From Variovorax fucosicus (GTDB lineage: Bacteria > Pseudomonadota > Gammaproteobacteria > Burkholderiales > Burkholderiaceae_C), in NCBI RefSeq assembly GCF_030316825.1, contig NZ_JASZYU010000001.1, positions 806,001 to 870,000 of the forward strand: a stretch of DNA of 64,000 bases, read 5' to 3'. Shown here piece after piece: positions 51,221 to 60,488 of the stretch (the first letter of the stretch is position 1; the number at the start of each line of letters is the position of its first letter). The translations under genes and the position numbers were made by a program. Under the pieces are notes generated by a model that saw only the letters and a program-made list of their open reading frames with translations, had not been told where the DNA came from and did no database searches.

Positions 51221-51871
51221 TTAAGGGTTCCAGTGGAGAAAATTGCGGTAGAGCTGCAACCCGTGCTCCGAACTCTTTTCGGGATGGAACTGGGTCGCAA
51301 AAATATTATCGCGCGCGATCGCTGCGCTGAACGGCGCGCCGTAGTCGGTTTCGCCCACGCTGTGCTTGGCGTCGGCAGGCCGCGCGTAGAAGCTGTGCAC
51401 GAAATAGAAGTAGCTGCTGTCGGGAACGCCCGCCCACACTTGGTGCGGCCGGGCCTGCCGAACCTGGTTCCAACCCATCTGCGGCACCTTGTAGCGGCTG
51501 CCGTCGGGCTGCATGCGGCCCGCAAGCTCGAACTTGACCACCTGGCCCGGAATCAGCCCGAGGCCGTCGGTCGGGCCTTCGTCGCTGGCCGACAGCAGCA
51601 TCTGCATTCCGACGCAGACGCCGAACAGCGGTTTGTTGGCAGCGGCTTCGAGCACCGATTCCTGCAGGCCCGAATCGCGCAGTTCGCGCATGCAGTCGGG
51701 CATCGCGCCCTGGCCCGGCAGCACCACGCGCGTGGCCTTGCGCACCACGTCAGGGTCGGACGTGACGAACACCTGCACGCCAACCTGGTCGGCCGCATGC
51801 TGCACCGCCTGCGAGACCGAGCGCAGGTTACCCATGCCGTAGTCGACGACCGCGACAGTGTTATTTGTCAG
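51221..51871 (-). CDS. hisH: Imidazole glycerol phosphate synthase, glutaminase subunit HisH (CTG start)
   Basis: A 216-residue class I glutamine amidotransferase that feeds ammonia to HisF. Catalytic Cys is in [10 protein letters not shown], and the His/Glu pair is in FHPEKS. Family members begin just before [10 protein letters not shown]. The only in-frame initiators nearby are CTG 51871 ([12 protein letters not shown]), which overlaps the hisB TGA by 3 nt and has GAAGGG 6 nt upstream, or GTG 51970 deep inside hisB. CTG is preferred here. Function is secure; the start is uncertain. Confidence 0.93.
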   Translation of the reverse strand: MTNNTVAVVDYGMGNLRSVSQAVQHAADQVGVQVFVTSDPDVVRKATRVVLPGQGAMPDCMRELRDSGLQESVLEAAANKPLFGVCVGMQMLLSASDEGPTDGLGLIPGQVVKFELAGRMQPDGSRYKVPQMGWNQVRQARPHQVWAGVPDSSYFYFVHSFYARPADAKHSVGETDYGAPFSAAIARDNIFATQFHPEKSSEHGLQLYRNFLHWNP

Positions 51872-52497
51872 AGGGAACCCTTCGTCGATGGAATGACGCC
51901 CGCGGAACGCGGATCGAGTTCGAGCGCGCCACGCAACGCGCGGGCAAAGGCCTTGAACACCGTCTCGCACTGGTGGTGCGCGTTCACGCCCTTCAGGTTG
52001 TCGATGTGCAGCGTGACGAAGGCGTGGTTCGCGAAGCCCTGGAAGAACTCGTAGGTGAGCTGGCTGTCGAAGGTGCCGATCATTCCGCTTGTGAACGGCA
52101 CGTGCATCTCGAGGCCGGGGCGTCCGGAGAAGTCGATCACGACGCGCGACAGCGCCTCGTCGAGCGGTACATAGGCATGGCCGTAGCGGCGGATGCCCTT
52201 CTTGTCGCCCACGGCCCGGGCTACCGCCTGGCCCAGCGTGATGCCGACGTCTTCCACGGTGTGATGGCCGTCGATGTGCAGGTCGCCCTGACAGTCGATC
52301 TCGAGGTCGATCAGCCCGTGGCGGGCGATCTGGTCGAGCATGTGGTCGAAAAAGCCGATGCCGGTGGCGAGCCGCGCCCGTCCGGTGCCGTCGAGGTTGA
52401 CGCTGACGGTGATTTTCGTCTCGGCAGTGTTGCGCGTGACCGAGGCCGTGCGCGCGCCGGCCGCAACGACTGCTTCAGGTGCCGTGGGGGTGTTCAT
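51868..52497 (-). CDS. hisB: Imidazoleglycerol-phosphate dehydratase
   Basis: A 209-residue Mn-dependent dehydratase for histidine step 6. Metal motifs include [12 protein letters not shown] and [10 protein letters not shown], with [12 protein letters not shown] near the start of the domain. It is monofunctional, with no fused phosphatase. ATG 52497 overlaps the hisC stop by 4 bp; its own stop overlaps the proposed hisH CTG. Confidence 0.97.
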   Translation of the reverse strand: MNTPTAPEAVVAAGARTASVTRNTAETKITVSVNLDGTGRARLATGIGFFDHMLDQIARHGLIDLEIDCQGDLHIDGHHTVEDVGITLGQAVARAVGDKKGIRRYGHAYVPLDEALSRVVIDFSGRPGLEMHVPFTSGMIGTFDSQLTYEFFQGFANHAFVTLHIDNLKGVNAHHQCETVFKAFARALRGALELDPRSAGVIPSTKGSL

Positions 52498-53597
52498 AAG
52501 GAGTCTCGAAGCGCCGCGAGCATCTGCGCATTTTCGTCGGCCGTTCCGACGGTCAGGCGCAGGCAGTTCGCCAGCAGTTCGTGCATTTTAGAAACGTTCT
52601 TCACCAGCACGCCGCGCGCCCGGAGTCCGTCGAAGGCCTTTGTGGCATCCGGAACACGCACCAGCACCATGTTGGCGTCGCTGGGCCAGACTTTCAGCCC
52701 CGGCAGCTGTGCCAGTCCGGCCAGAAGTTTCGCGCGTTCGGCGCGGATGGCCTCGGCCTGCGCTTCGAACACCGCCGCATGCTCCAGCGCGAACAGCGCG
52801 CACTCGCAGTTCAGCACGCTGATGTTGTAGGGCGGCCGCACCTTGTCGACTTCGGCGATCAGCGCAGCGGGCCCCATCAGGTACCCCAGCCGCACGCCGG
52901 CCAGGCCGAATTTGCTGAGAGTGCGCATCAGGAGCACGTGGCGATGGCGCTGGATGCGGTCGATGTAGCTGCGCGCCGCGAAGGGCTGGTAGGCCTCGTC
53001 CATCACGACCAGGCCACCCTGCGCGCCCTGCGCTTCGACGATCTTCTCGATGACCGCGTCGTCCCACAGGTTGGCGGTCGGGTTGTTCGGGTAGGCGAGG
53101 TAGACGATGGCCGGCTTGTCGCGCGCGATCGCCGCCAGCATCGCGGCGCCGTCGAGTTCGAAGTCGGCAGTCAGCGGCACGCCGGTGAACTTCAGGCCCT
53201 GCAACTGCGCGCTCATCGCATACATGACGAAACCCGGCACCGGCGCCAGGACGCCGGCCCCTGGGAGGTCGCAGGCCATCGCGAGCAGCGAGATCAGCTC
53301 GTCGGAGCCGTTTCCCAGCATCAGCGCGAAGCCTTGGGGCATGCATGCGTGCGCGGCCAGTGCGCGCTTGAGATCGTTGCCGCGGTCGCCGGGGTAGCGA
53401 TTGAGCGCCAGCGCACCGAGGCGCGCGCCCAACTCGGCCTGCAACGCGGGGGGCAGGCCGTGCGGGTTCTCCATCGCATCGAGCTTGAGGAGGCCGCGCG
53501 CATCCTGAACGGCATAGGCGTGCATCGACTGCACATCGGCGCGGATGCGGCCCAGCGCGGGGTTGGCGGGAGCAGTGATGTCGGCAGCAGCGTTCAT
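52494..53597 (-). CDS. hisC: Histidinol-phosphate aminotransferase
   Basis: A 367-residue PLP-dependent class I/II aminotransferase for histidine step 7. PLP Lys lies in [15 protein letters not shown]. Also conserved are [22 protein letters not shown] and [10 protein letters not shown]. It overlaps hisB by 4 bp and follows the small exported-protein gene by 16 bp. Confidence 0.96.
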   Translation of the reverse strand: MNAAADITAPANPALGRIRADVQSMHAYAVQDARGLLKLDAMENPHGLPPALQAELGARLGALALNRYPGDRGNDLKRALAAHACMPQGFALMLGNGSDELISLLAMACDLPGAGVLAPVPGFVMYAMSAQLQGLKFTGVPLTADFELDGAAMLAAIARDKPAIVYLAYPNNPTANLWDDAVIEKIVEAQGAQGGLVVMDEAYQPFAARSYIDRIQRHRHVLLMRTLSKFGLAGVRLGYLMGPAALIAEVDKVRPPYNISVLNCECALFALEHAAVFEAQAEAIRAERAKLLAGLAQLPGLKVWPSDANMVLVRVPDATKAFDGLRARGVLVKNVSKMHELLANCLRLTVGTADENAQMLAALRDSL

Positions 53598-53613
53598 GAG
53601 GAGAAAAAGCGGT

Positions 53614-53961
53614 TCAGCGTGTGCAACGAAAGCTGTTTTGCAGTGCGCCCGACATCACCAGCTGCACCGGCATGTCGGCCTCGTAGCTGCTGGCATTGCG
53701 CGCGAGTTCGCCCTGGTAGAGCGAGCGGGCCATCGCCGGTTCGAGCCTGCGGCCTTCGATGCAGAACAGCGGCTTCTGGCCGGTGCGCTTCTCCGCTTCG
53801 CTGGCTTCGCGCAGGCCTTCCATCACGCCGACCAGGTAGTAGCTGGCGTAGGCCTTCCCGTCTTTCTCGTTGGCTTCGAGCGTGCGCAGTTCGCGGATGG
53901 TCATGGCCTGGGCAGAGGCGCAGGCGGCTGCTACGACGAGCAAAGCAATGAGGCGGTTCAT
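53614..53961 (-). CDS. Small exported protein, Rap1a/Tai-like, inside the his operon
   Basis: A 115-residue protein with a signal peptide ([19 protein letters not shown]). The mature part has a [13 protein letters not shown] helix, a Cys in [15 protein letters not shown] and a C-terminal SFRCTR Cys. The spacing resembles the Rap1a/Tai immunity-protein fold, but this is a pattern impression. Its ATGA overlaps the hisD stop by 4 bp and it is 16 bp from hisC, so it is co-expressed with histidine enzymes. No matching toxin is nearby. Function unknown. Confidence 0.72.
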   Translation of the reverse strand: MNRLIALLVVAAACASAQAMTIRELRTLEANEKDGKAYASYYLVGVMEGLREASEAEKRTGQKPLFCIEGRRLEPAMARSLYQGELARNASSYEADMPVQLVMSGALQNSFRCTR

Positions 53962-55289
53962 GCCAGGGATTCCTGCTTGATCCGCAGCCGTGCGGCTTCG
54001 GCGTGCGCCTGCAGACCCTCGCCTTCGGCCAGGGTCACCGCGATAGGGCCGAGCACCTGCGCGCCCGCTTCGCTGACCTCGATCAGGCTCGAGCGCTTCT
54101 GGAAGTCGTAGACGCCGAGCGGCGAGCTGAAGCGCGCCGTGCCGCTGGTCGGCAGCACATGGTTCGGTCCGGCGCAGTAGTCGCCGAGGCTTTCGCTGGT
54201 GAAGGCGCCGAGAAAGATCGCGCCGGCATGCCTGAGCAGCGGCTCCCAGCGGTGCGGGTCGCTGCTGCTGACTTCCAAATGTTCGGGCGCGATGCGGTTG
54301 CTGATCTCGCAGGCCTCTTCCATGCTGCGGGTGTGGATCAGTGCGCCGCGGCCGTTGAGCGAGGCTGCGATGATTTCGGCGCGCGGCATGGTGGGCAGCA
54401 AGCGGTCGATTTCGGCCTGCACCCGGTCGATGTAGGCCGCGTCGGGGCACAGCAGGATGCTCTGCGCGAGTTCGTCGTGCTCGGCCTGGCTGAACAGATC
54501 CATCGCCACCCAGTCGGGCGGCGTGCTGCCGTCGGCCAGCACCAGGATTTCGCTCGGGCCGGCAATCATGTCGATGCCCACCGTGCCGAACACGCGGCGC
54601 TTGGCCGCGGCCACGTAGGCGTTGCCGGGGCCGGTGATCTTGTTGACCGGCGGCACGGTCTCGGTGCCATAGGCCAGCGCCGCCACGGCCTGCGCGCCGC
54701 CGATGGTGAACACGCGCGTGACACCGGCGATGTAGGCGGCCGCCAGCACCATCGCATTTTTTTCGCCACGCGGCGTGGGCACGACCATGATGATTTCGCC
54801 GACACCGGCCACGTGGGCCGGCAATGCGTTCATGAGCACCGACGACGGATACGTTGCCTTGCCGCCCGGCACGTAGATGCCGACACGGTCGAGCGGCGTG
54901 ACCTTCTGGCCCAGCAGCGTACCGTCGGCATCGCGGTAGCTCCAGCTTTCGCCCGAGGCCTTCTTCTGCGCCTCGTGGTAGCTGCGCACCCGGCGCGCGG
55001 CCGCGTCGAGCGCGTCGCGCTGCGCCGCCGGCAAGCCGTCGAAGGCGGCCTTGAGCGCGTCCTGCGTGAGTTCCAGCTCCGCAACCGAAGTGGCACTCAG
55101 GCCGTCGAAGCGGTTGGTGTACTCGAGCACCGCCAGGTCGCCGCGCTTTTGCACATCGGCCAGGATGTCGGCCACCACCTGCTCGATCGCCGCATCGGCC
55201 TCGGCCGACCAATGCAGTCGCGCCTTGAATTCAGCGTCGAAGCTGGCTGATGTGGTTGAGAGGCGAGAGGGAGTAGCTTTCATGGTCAT
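53958..55289 (-). CDS. hisD: Histidinol dehydrogenase
   Basis: A 443-residue Zn enzyme that oxidises histidinol twice to histidine. Conserved are [38 protein letters not shown], and the metal/catalytic region IAPEHLEV with [14 protein letters not shown]. Two ATGs are possible (55289 or 55283); neither has a clear ribosome-binding site. The upstream gap to hisG is filled by the 92-bp hairpin repeat. Confidence 0.96.
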   Translation of the reverse strand: MTMKATPSRLSTTSASFDAEFKARLHWSAEADAAIEQVVADILADVQKRGDLAVLEYTNRFDGLSATSVAELELTQDALKAAFDGLPAAQRDALDAAARRVRSYHEAQKKASGESWSYRDADGTLLGQKVTPLDRVGIYVPGGKATYPSSVLMNALPAHVAGVGEIIMVVPTPRGEKNAMVLAAAYIAGVTRVFTIGGAQAVAALAYGTETVPPVNKITGPGNAYVAAAKRRVFGTVGIDMIAGPSEILVLADGSTPPDWVAMDLFSQAEHDELAQSILLCPDAAYIDRVQAEIDRLLPTMPRAEIIAASLNGRGALIHTRSMEEACEISNRIAPEHLEVSSSDPHRWEPLLRHAGAIFLGAFTSESLGDYCAGPNHVLPTSGTARFSSPLGVYDFQKRSSLIEVSEAGAQVLGPIAVTLAEGEGLQAHAEAARLRIKQESLA

Positions 55290-55296
55290 TTCGGGG

Positions 55297-55388
55297 AACA
55301 CCGCGGAACCGGCTTTGCCGGGCCGCTGGTGTTGCCCCCGGCGAGGGGGTTGGCGGACCACACGAAGTGGGGGAGCCTGGGGGAGAGC
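55297..55388 (-). repeat. Dispersed intergenic hairpin repeat, copy B (hisG-hisD gap)
   Basis: A 92-bp relative of copies A and C. The AACACCGCGG...CCGC-GGTGTT stem is kept, with a TTT loop and a changed bulge base. CCCCC/GGGGG and CACGAAGTG are also kept. It begins 1 bp after the hisG stop and ends 7 bp before the hisD ATG. It is the most diverged of the three. Confidence 0.8.
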
Positions 55389-55389
55389 T

Positions 55390-56025
55390 TCATATCGCGG
55401 ACGCGAAGGCGTCGATGATGCGGCGGATCGGCTCGCGCTTGAGCTTGAGCGCGGCCTGGTTCACCACCAGGCGGGCGCTGATGTCCATGATGCGTTCGAC
55501 CTCCACCAGGTGGTTGGCCTTGAGCGTGTTGCCAGTCGAGACGATGTCGACAATGGCGTCGGCCAGCCCGGTCAGCGGCGCAAGTTCCATGCTGCCGTAG
55601 AGCTTGATCAGGTCGACGTGCACACCCTTGGCGGCGAAGAAGTCGCGCGCGATGGCGACGAACTTGGTCGCAATCTTGAGCCGCGCACCCTGGCGCACTG
55701 CGTAGGCGTAGTCGAAATCGGCGCGCGCCGCCACGCTCATGCGACAGGCCGCGATTTTCAGGTCGAGCGGCAGGTAGAGACCCGCCGTGCCGTGCTCGAG
55801 CATGGTGTCGAGCCCGGTCACGCCGAGGTCGGCACCGCCCCACTGCACGTAGGTCGGCACGTCCGACGGACGCACCAGCAGCACGCGCACATCGGGCTGC
55901 GTGGTCGGCAGGATCAGCTTGCGTGATTTTTCCGGATCTTCGGTGACCTCGATGCCGGCGGCGGCAAGCAGCGGCAGGGTCTCGTCGAAGATCCTGCCTT
56001 TGGACAGAGCGATCGTGATCGTCAT
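55390..56025 (-). CDS. hisG: ATP phosphoribosyltransferase, short form HisG
   Basis: A 211-residue catalytic subunit for histidine step 1 (ATP + PRPP to PR-ATP), the pathway's feedback point. The start is [20 protein letters not shown], with [14 protein letters not shown] and the PRPP loop [13 protein letters not shown]. It lacks the C-terminal regulatory domain, so it needs HisZ, which is not in this window. ATG 56025 overlaps the murA stop by 4 bp. Confidence 0.96.
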   Translation of the reverse strand: MTITIALSKGRIFDETLPLLAAAGIEVTEDPEKSRKLILPTTQPDVRVLLVRPSDVPTYVQWGGADLGVTGLDTMLEHGTAGLYLPLDLKIAACRMSVAARADFDYAYAVRQGARLKIATKFVAIARDFFAAKGVHVDLIKLYGSMELAPLTGLADAIVDIVSTGNTLKANHLVEVERIMDISARLVVNQAALKLKREPIRRIIDAFASAI

Positions 56026-57290
56026 GCGCTCACCCGTTCGATGTCGGCACCGATGCCGCGCAGCTTGGCTTCCATGCGGTCGTAGCCCCGGTCCAGGTGG
56101 TAGATGCGGTCGACCAGCGTTTCGCCATCGGCCACGAGGCCCGCAATCACGAGGCTCGCCGAAGCGCGCAGGTCGGTCGCCATCACGGTGGCGCCCGAAA
56201 GCTGCGGCACGCCTTCGACCACGGCCACCTTGCCGTCGGTCTGGATGCGGGCGCCCAGGCGCAGCATCTCGTCGACGTGCATGAAGCGGTTCTCGAAGAT
56301 GGTTTCGGTCACGGTCGAGGTGCCTTGCGAAATCGCATTGAGCGCCATGAACTGGGCCTGCATGTCGGTCGGGAAACCGGGGTATTCGGTGGTGCGGAAG
56401 CTTTGGGCCTTGAGCCGGCCCGTCGATTTCACGTGCACCCCGCCCTCCACGGCCGTCACCGTGGCACCGGCTTCGCGCAGCTTCTCGACCACCGCATCCA
56501 TGTGGTCGGCACGGCCATGCCGCAGCAACACGTCGCCGCCGGCCGCAGCCACGGCACATAGAAAGGTACCGGCCTCGATCCGATCCGCCACCACCTGGTG
56601 CTTGCAGCCATGCAGGCGTTCGACACCCTGGATGCGGATGCGGCTGGTGCCATGGCCTTCGATCTTCGCGCCCATGGCGATCAGCATCTCCGCCAGGTCG
56701 GGAATCTCGGGCTCCTGGGCCGCGTTCTCGAGTACGGTTTCGCCTTCGGCCAGCGCCGCGGCCATCAGAAAGTTTTCGGTGCCGGTGACGGTAACCATGT
56801 CGGTGGTGATGCGCGCGCCATGCAGCCGTTTGGCGCCGTTGCGCAGGCCAGCCACCATGTAGCCGTGCTCGACCGTGATCTCGGCCCCCATCGCCTGCAG
56901 GCCCTTGATGTGCTGGTCGACCGGCCGCGAACCGATCGCGCAGCCACCCGGCAGCGACACGCGCGCCTTGCCGAAGCGCGCGAGCAGCGGGCCCAGCGCG
57001 AGCACCGAGGCGCGCATGGTCTTGACCAGCTCGTAAGGCGCCTCCGGATTGCTGAGCGCACCGGCATCGATGTTCACCGTGCCGTTGTCGTCGCGCTTGG
57101 CGGTCACGCCCATGTTGCGCACCAGTTGCAGCATGGTCGCCACGTCCTGCAGGCGCGGCACGTTGTGCAGCGTGACCGGCTCGGCCGTCAGCAGTGCCGC
57201 GCAGAGCTCGGGCAAGGCGGCGTTCTTGGCGCCGGAAATCAACACCTCGCCGCGGAGCGTGCGCCCGCCGCGAATCAACAATTTGTCCAT
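56022..57290 (-). CDS. murA: UDP-N-acetylglucosamine 1-carboxyvinyltransferase
   Basis: A 422-residue EPSP-synthase-fold enzyme adding enolpyruvate to UDP-GlcNAc, the first committed peptidoglycan step. Catalytic Cys117 is in [13 protein letters not shown]; Cys here predicts fosfomycin sensitivity of the enzyme. [13 protein letters not shown] and [12 protein letters not shown] are also conserved. It overlaps hisG by 4 bp. Confidence 0.97.
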   Translation of the reverse strand: MDKLLIRGGRTLRGEVLISGAKNAALPELCAALLTAEPVTLHNVPRLQDVATMLQLVRNMGVTAKRDDNGTVNIDAGALSNPEAPYELVKTMRASVLALGPLLARFGKARVSLPGGCAIGSRPVDQHIKGLQAMGAEITVEHGYMVAGLRNGAKRLHGARITTDMVTVTGTENFLMAAALAEGETVLENAAQEPEIPDLAEMLIAMGAKIEGHGTSRIRIQGVERLHGCKHQVVADRIEAGTFLCAVAAAGGDVLLRHGRADHMDAVVEKLREAGATVTAVEGGVHVKSTGRLKAQSFRTTEYPGFPTDMQAQFMALNAISQGTSTVTETIFENRFMHVDEMLRLGARIQTDGKVAVVEGVPQLSGATVMATDLRASASLVIAGLVADGETLVDRIYHLDRGYDRMEAKLRGIGADIERVSA

Positions 57291-57330
57291 CTGGAGTCCA
57301 GCGAGTGGTGGTGGCCAAAAGGGCCGCTTG

Positions 57331-57573
57331 TTATTTTTCCGCCGCTGCCCATTCGGCAGGGGTGTAGGTCTTCATCGACAGTGCATGCACCTCGTCGGTA
57401 TGCATTTTCGCACCCAGGGTCGCGTAGACCTTCTGGTGTCGCCGGATCGCACGCTGGCCCTCGAACTCGGCCGAGACGATGGTGGCATACCAGTGCCGCC
57501 CATCGCCCTCGAGCGCAATGTGCTCGCACGGCAGCCCGGCGGCGATGATGGCTTTGAGCTCTTCAGCGGTCAT
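57331..57573 (-). CDS. BolA/IbaG-family protein
   Basis: An 80-residue BolA-like protein. The start is [25 protein letters not shown], with [21 protein letters not shown] and the conserved His and terminal [13 protein letters not shown]. These proteins bind Fe-S clusters with CGFS glutaredoxins; grxD at 9950 is a plausible partner. The position next to murA matches IbaG/YrbA of E. coli. Confidence 0.9.
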   Translation of the reverse strand: MTAEELKAIIAAGLPCEHIALEGDGRHWYATIVSAEFEGQRAIRRHQKVYATLGAKMHTDEVHALSMKTYTPAEWAAAEK

Positions 57574-57595
57574 AGAAGTACTTATTCATGGGGGA

Positions 57596-57689
57596 AACAC
57601 CGCGGAACCGGCTCCGCCGGTCCGCCGGTGTTGCCCCCGGAAGGGGGTTGGCGAAGCGACACGAAGTGCGCGAAGACTGGGGGCGAGCC
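57596..57689 (-). repeat. Dispersed intergenic hairpin repeat, copy C (permease-bolA gap)
   Basis: A 94-bp element differing from copy A at four positions, all in loops, bulges or unpaired bases in my pairing. It lies 4 bp after the ABC permease stop and 22 bp before the BolA-family ATG. Confidence 0.85.
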
Positions 57690-57693
57690 ACAT

Positions 57694-58458
57694 TCACCCG
57701 CGAATCTTGTAGCCGATGCGCAGCAAATGCACGGCAACGGCACTGACGACCAGCCAGGCCGTGCCGACGATGCCGAGGCTCAACCAGGGAGAGGCATCGC
57801 TGATGCCGAAGAAGCCGTAGCGAAAGCCGTCGATCATGTAGAAGAAGGGGTTCAGGTGGCTCACGGTCTGCCAGAACGGCGGCAACGAGCTGATCGAATA
57901 GAACACGCCCGACAAGAAGGTCATGGGCATGATCAGGAAGTTCTGGAACACCGCCATCTGGTCGAACTTTTCGGCCCAGAGCCCGGCGATGAGCCCGAGC
58001 GTGCCGAGCATGGCCGCCCCCAGAAACGCGAACACGACGATCCACAGCGGCGCCACGAAACCCGGCATCGCGAAGAACACGGTGACGACGAACACGCCGA
58101 GCCCGACCGCCAGCCCGCGGATCACCGACGAGCCCACGTACGCCAGGAACCAGCCCCAATGCGACAGCGGCGTGAGCAGCACGAACACCAGGCTGCCCAT
58201 GATCTTGCTCTGGATGATCGACGACGAGCTGTTGGCAAAAGCGTTCTGCAGCACGCTCATCATCACCAGCCCCGGCACCAGGAACGCGGTGTAGCTCACC
58301 GTGCCGTACACCTTCACATGGTCTTCGAGCACATGGCCGAACACCAGCAGGTAGAGCACGGCCGTCAGCACCGGCGCACCGACGGTCTGGAAGCCGACCT
58401 TCCAGAAGCGCAGCGTTTCCTTGTAGAGCAGCGCGTGCCAGCCGGTGACGTTGATCAT
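57694..58458 (-). CDS. ABC-2 type permease (YadH-like)
   Basis: A 254-residue permease of the ABC-2 exporter family with about six membrane spans (SYTAFLVPGLVMMSVLQNAF and LIMPMTFLSGVFYSISSLPP are typical). It pairs with the upstream ATPase, whose stop overlaps its start by 4 bp. The pair resembles E. coli YadGH, located near mla/murA genes in many proteobacteria. The exported substrate is unknown. Confidence 0.9.
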   Translation of the reverse strand: MINVTGWHALLYKETLRFWKVGFQTVGAPVLTAVLYLLVFGHVLEDHVKVYGTVSYTAFLVPGLVMMSVLQNAFANSSSSIIQSKIMGSLVFVLLTPLSHWGWFLAYVGSSVIRGLAVGLGVFVVTVFFAMPGFVAPLWIVVFAFLGAAMLGTLGLIAGLWAEKFDQMAVFQNFLIMPMTFLSGVFYSISSLPPFWQTVSHLNPFFYMIDGFRYGFFGISDASPWLSLGIVGTAWLVVSAVAVHLLRIGYKIRG

Positions 58459-59402
58459 CGGGCGACCTCCAATGGCGTCTGTTCACCCGCCATGAGGTCG
58501 AGGAACACGTCTTCGAGATCGGCCTTGCGCATTTCGACGTCTTCCACCGCCACGCCGGCTTCGCGGATCGACGCCAGCAGTTGTTCGACTTCGAGCGCAT
58601 TGCGCGCGGGCAACTGCACAATGCGGCCCGTGATACGGGCGTTCTGCGCAATGGCCCAGGGCAGACTGGCATCGGTCTTGAAGCGCAGCACATTGCTTGC
58701 GGCCGAACTCAGCAAGGCGCTGGTGCTGTCGAGCGCGATCACGCGGCCCTGTTTCAGCATTGCGATGCGGTTGCACAGCGCCTCGGCTTCTTCGAGGTAG
58801 TGCGTGGTCAGCAGCACGGTGCTGCCCTGCTTGTTGAGTTTGGCGACGAACTGCCAGAGCGTTTGCCGCAGTTCGACGTCGACACCAGCGGTCGGCTCGT
58901 CGAGCACGATCACCGGCGGCTTGTGCACCAGCGCCTGCGCCACCAGCACACGCCGCTTCATGCCGCCCGAGAGCTGGCGCATGTTGGCCGTGGCCTTGTC
59001 GGTGAGCCCCAGGCTGTGCAGCAGTTCGTCGATCCAGGCATCGTTGTTCTTGATGCCGAAGTAGCCCGACTGGATGCGCAGGGACTCGCGCACATTGAAG
59101 AACGGGTCGAACACCAGCTCCTGCGGCACGATGCCGAGCTGGCGCCGGGCCTCGGCATAGTCGCGCTGCACATCGAAGCCGTGCACGCTGATGGCGCCGG
59201 CCGTGGGCCGCGAAAGGCCGGCGAGCATGCTGATCAGGGTGGTTTTGCCGGCGCCGTTGGGGCCGAGCAGGCCGAAGAATTCACCCTCTTCGATCTGGAA
59301 GCTCACCTCGTCGACCGCGCGCAAGCCCGGCTTGCCCAGGGAGCGTTGCTGACGTGAGGGGGGATAGGTCTTGCAGACCGACTGGAACGAGATCGCGGGC
59401 AT
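58455..59402 (-). CDS. ABC transporter ATPase (YadG-like)
   Basis: A 315-residue ATPase. Walker A is LGPNGAGKTTL (near 48-56), the signature LSGGMKRRV, and Walker B VIVLDEPTAGVD; a C-terminal extension of about 80 residues follows. Energises the YadH-like exporter. TAAAAT on the minus strand lies 11 nt before ATG 59402, so a promoter may lie after mlaB. Confidence 0.92.
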   Translation of the reverse strand: MPAISFQSVCKTYPPSRQQRSLGKPGLRAVDEVSFQIEEGEFFGLLGPNGAGKTTLISMLAGLSRPTAGAISVHGFDVQRDYAEARRQLGIVPQELVFDPFFNVRESLRIQSGYFGIKNNDAWIDELLHSLGLTDKATANMRQLSGGMKRRVLVAQALVHKPPVIVLDEPTAGVDVELRQTLWQFVAKLNKQGSTVLLTTHYLEEAEALCNRIAMLKQGRVIALDSTSALLSSAASNVLRFKTDASLPWAIAQNARITGRIVQLPARNALEVEQLLASIREAGVAVEDVEMRKADLEDVFLDLMAGEQTPLEVAR

Positions 59403-59435
59403 GGGAGCCCACGATTTTATGCGGCGCCGGGTTTT

Positions 59436-59708
59436 CTAGGGCGCGGCGGGCAAAAGGCCTGCGACGCCATACAGCGCCGCAAGCTCGCGAAGCCGCGGCG
59501 GCAGGCCCTTGACCGCAAAACCGCGGCCCGCCGAACTGGCCTCGCGGCGGCACTCGAGCAGCACCGCGATGGCCGATGAATCGAACTGGGTCAGCGCACT
59601 GGCATCGACCACCGTGGACGACTCCGACGCTGCCGCCAGCCCCTGCTGCAGCATGCGCAGGCAGGCCGGGGCGTCATCGTGCAGCAGGCGGGTCGGCAAT
59701 ACGAGCAT
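59436..59708 (-). CDS. mlaB: STAS-domain protein MlaB
   Basis: A 90-residue STAS-domain protein that stabilises the MlaFE ABC complex. STVVDASALTQFDSSAIAVLLE carries the conserved DSS segment of the STAS loop. ATG 59708 is chosen, 1 nt after the mlaC stop; ATG 59723 inside mlaC is an alternative. It is the last mla gene. Confidence 0.88.
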   Translation of the reverse strand: MLVLPTRLLHDDAPACLRMLQQGLAAASESSTVVDASALTQFDSSAIAVLLECRREASSAGRGFAVKGLPPRLRELAALYGVAGLLPAAP

Positions 59709-59709
59709 C

Positions 59710-60363
59710 TCAGCCCTTGGCATTGCCCTTGTTGCGCGCGGCCAGCGTGGCGATCAGGCCGTCGATGCCCTTGGTGTTGATTTCCTGCGAAAACTGGGTG
59801 CGATAGGTATCGACCAGCCAGACGCCGAGCACGTTCAGGTTGTAGATCTTCCAGCCGGCGCCTTCGCCGGGCGTCTTTTCGAGCCGGTAATCAAGTTGCA
59901 CCGGATCGCCGTTGCCCTTGATTTCGGTTCGGACCAGCACTTCCTTCTCATCGGCCGAGCCCCGGAACGGGCGCACCGTGACAGTCTGGTCGGTCACCTG
60001 GTCGAGCGCGCCGGCATAGGTGCGCACCAGCAGGATCTTGAACTCGTCCTGCAGGCGCTTTTGCTGCTCCGGCGTGGCCTGGCGCCAGGCCGGGCCGACT
60101 GCCGACGCCGTCATGCGCTGGAAGTTGAGGTTCGGCATGACCTTGGTGTCGACCAGCACCATGATCTTGTTGATGTCGCCGGCCTTGATCGACTTGTCGG
60201 CACGGATGGTGTCGAGCACGTCGCCCGAAATCCGCTTGACCAGCGCGTCGGGTGCTTCGTCGGCCGCGCGTGCGGGGCTCACGAAAACAGCAGCAGCGCT
60301 GAACAGCAGCGCGCCGGCCAATGCGAAACGGCCAAGCGAGCGGCGTTGCAGGATCTGGTTCAT
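59710..60363 (-). CDS. mlaC: Periplasmic phospholipid-binding protein MlaC
   Basis: A 217-residue soluble lipid carrier shuttling phospholipid between MlaA in the outer membrane and MlaFEDB. The signal peptide (hydrophobic core FALAGALLFSAAAVFVSPARA) precedes the MlaC/Ttg2 domain with NFQRMTASAVGPAWRQATPEQ and WKIYNLNVLGVWLVDTYR. GGAAGGA precedes ATG 60363. It follows mlaA after a terminator-like hairpin. Confidence 0.94.
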   Translation of the reverse strand: MNQILQRRSLGRFALAGALLFSAAAVFVSPARAADEAPDALVKRISGDVLDTIRADKSIKAGDINKIMVLVDTKVMPNLNFQRMTASAVGPAWRQATPEQQKRLQDEFKILLVRTYAGALDQVTDQTVTVRPFRGSADEKEVLVRTEIKGNGDPVQLDYRLEKTPGEGAGWKIYNLNVLGVWLVDTYRTQFSQEINTKGIDGLIATLAARNKGNAKG

Positions 60364-60381
60364 CGAATAAGTCCTTCCAAT

Positions 60382-60407
60382 CAAAAACAAAACGGGCCTT
60401 CGGGCCC
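60382..60407 (-). terminator. Attenuator hairpin between mlaA and mlaC
   Basis: On the minus strand GGGCC and GGCCC arms with a tetraloop (60394-60407) run into GTTTTGTTTTTG. It is a compact intrinsic terminator within the mla operon, 18 bp before the mlaC start. Confidence 0.65.
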
Positions 60408-60488
60408 TAACGTGTCAGAGCGAGGCCCGGGGGACACGGTTCCCGCAACACGTGCCCCGCATGCAACCGAATGCAAGCGCCGGGAGCC

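Noticed and set aside
51872-51970. A 33-residue extension of hisH starting at GTG 51970
   Set aside because: It would lie wholly inside hisB in another frame and has no counterpart in the HisH family. It is kept only as an alternative to the CTG start.
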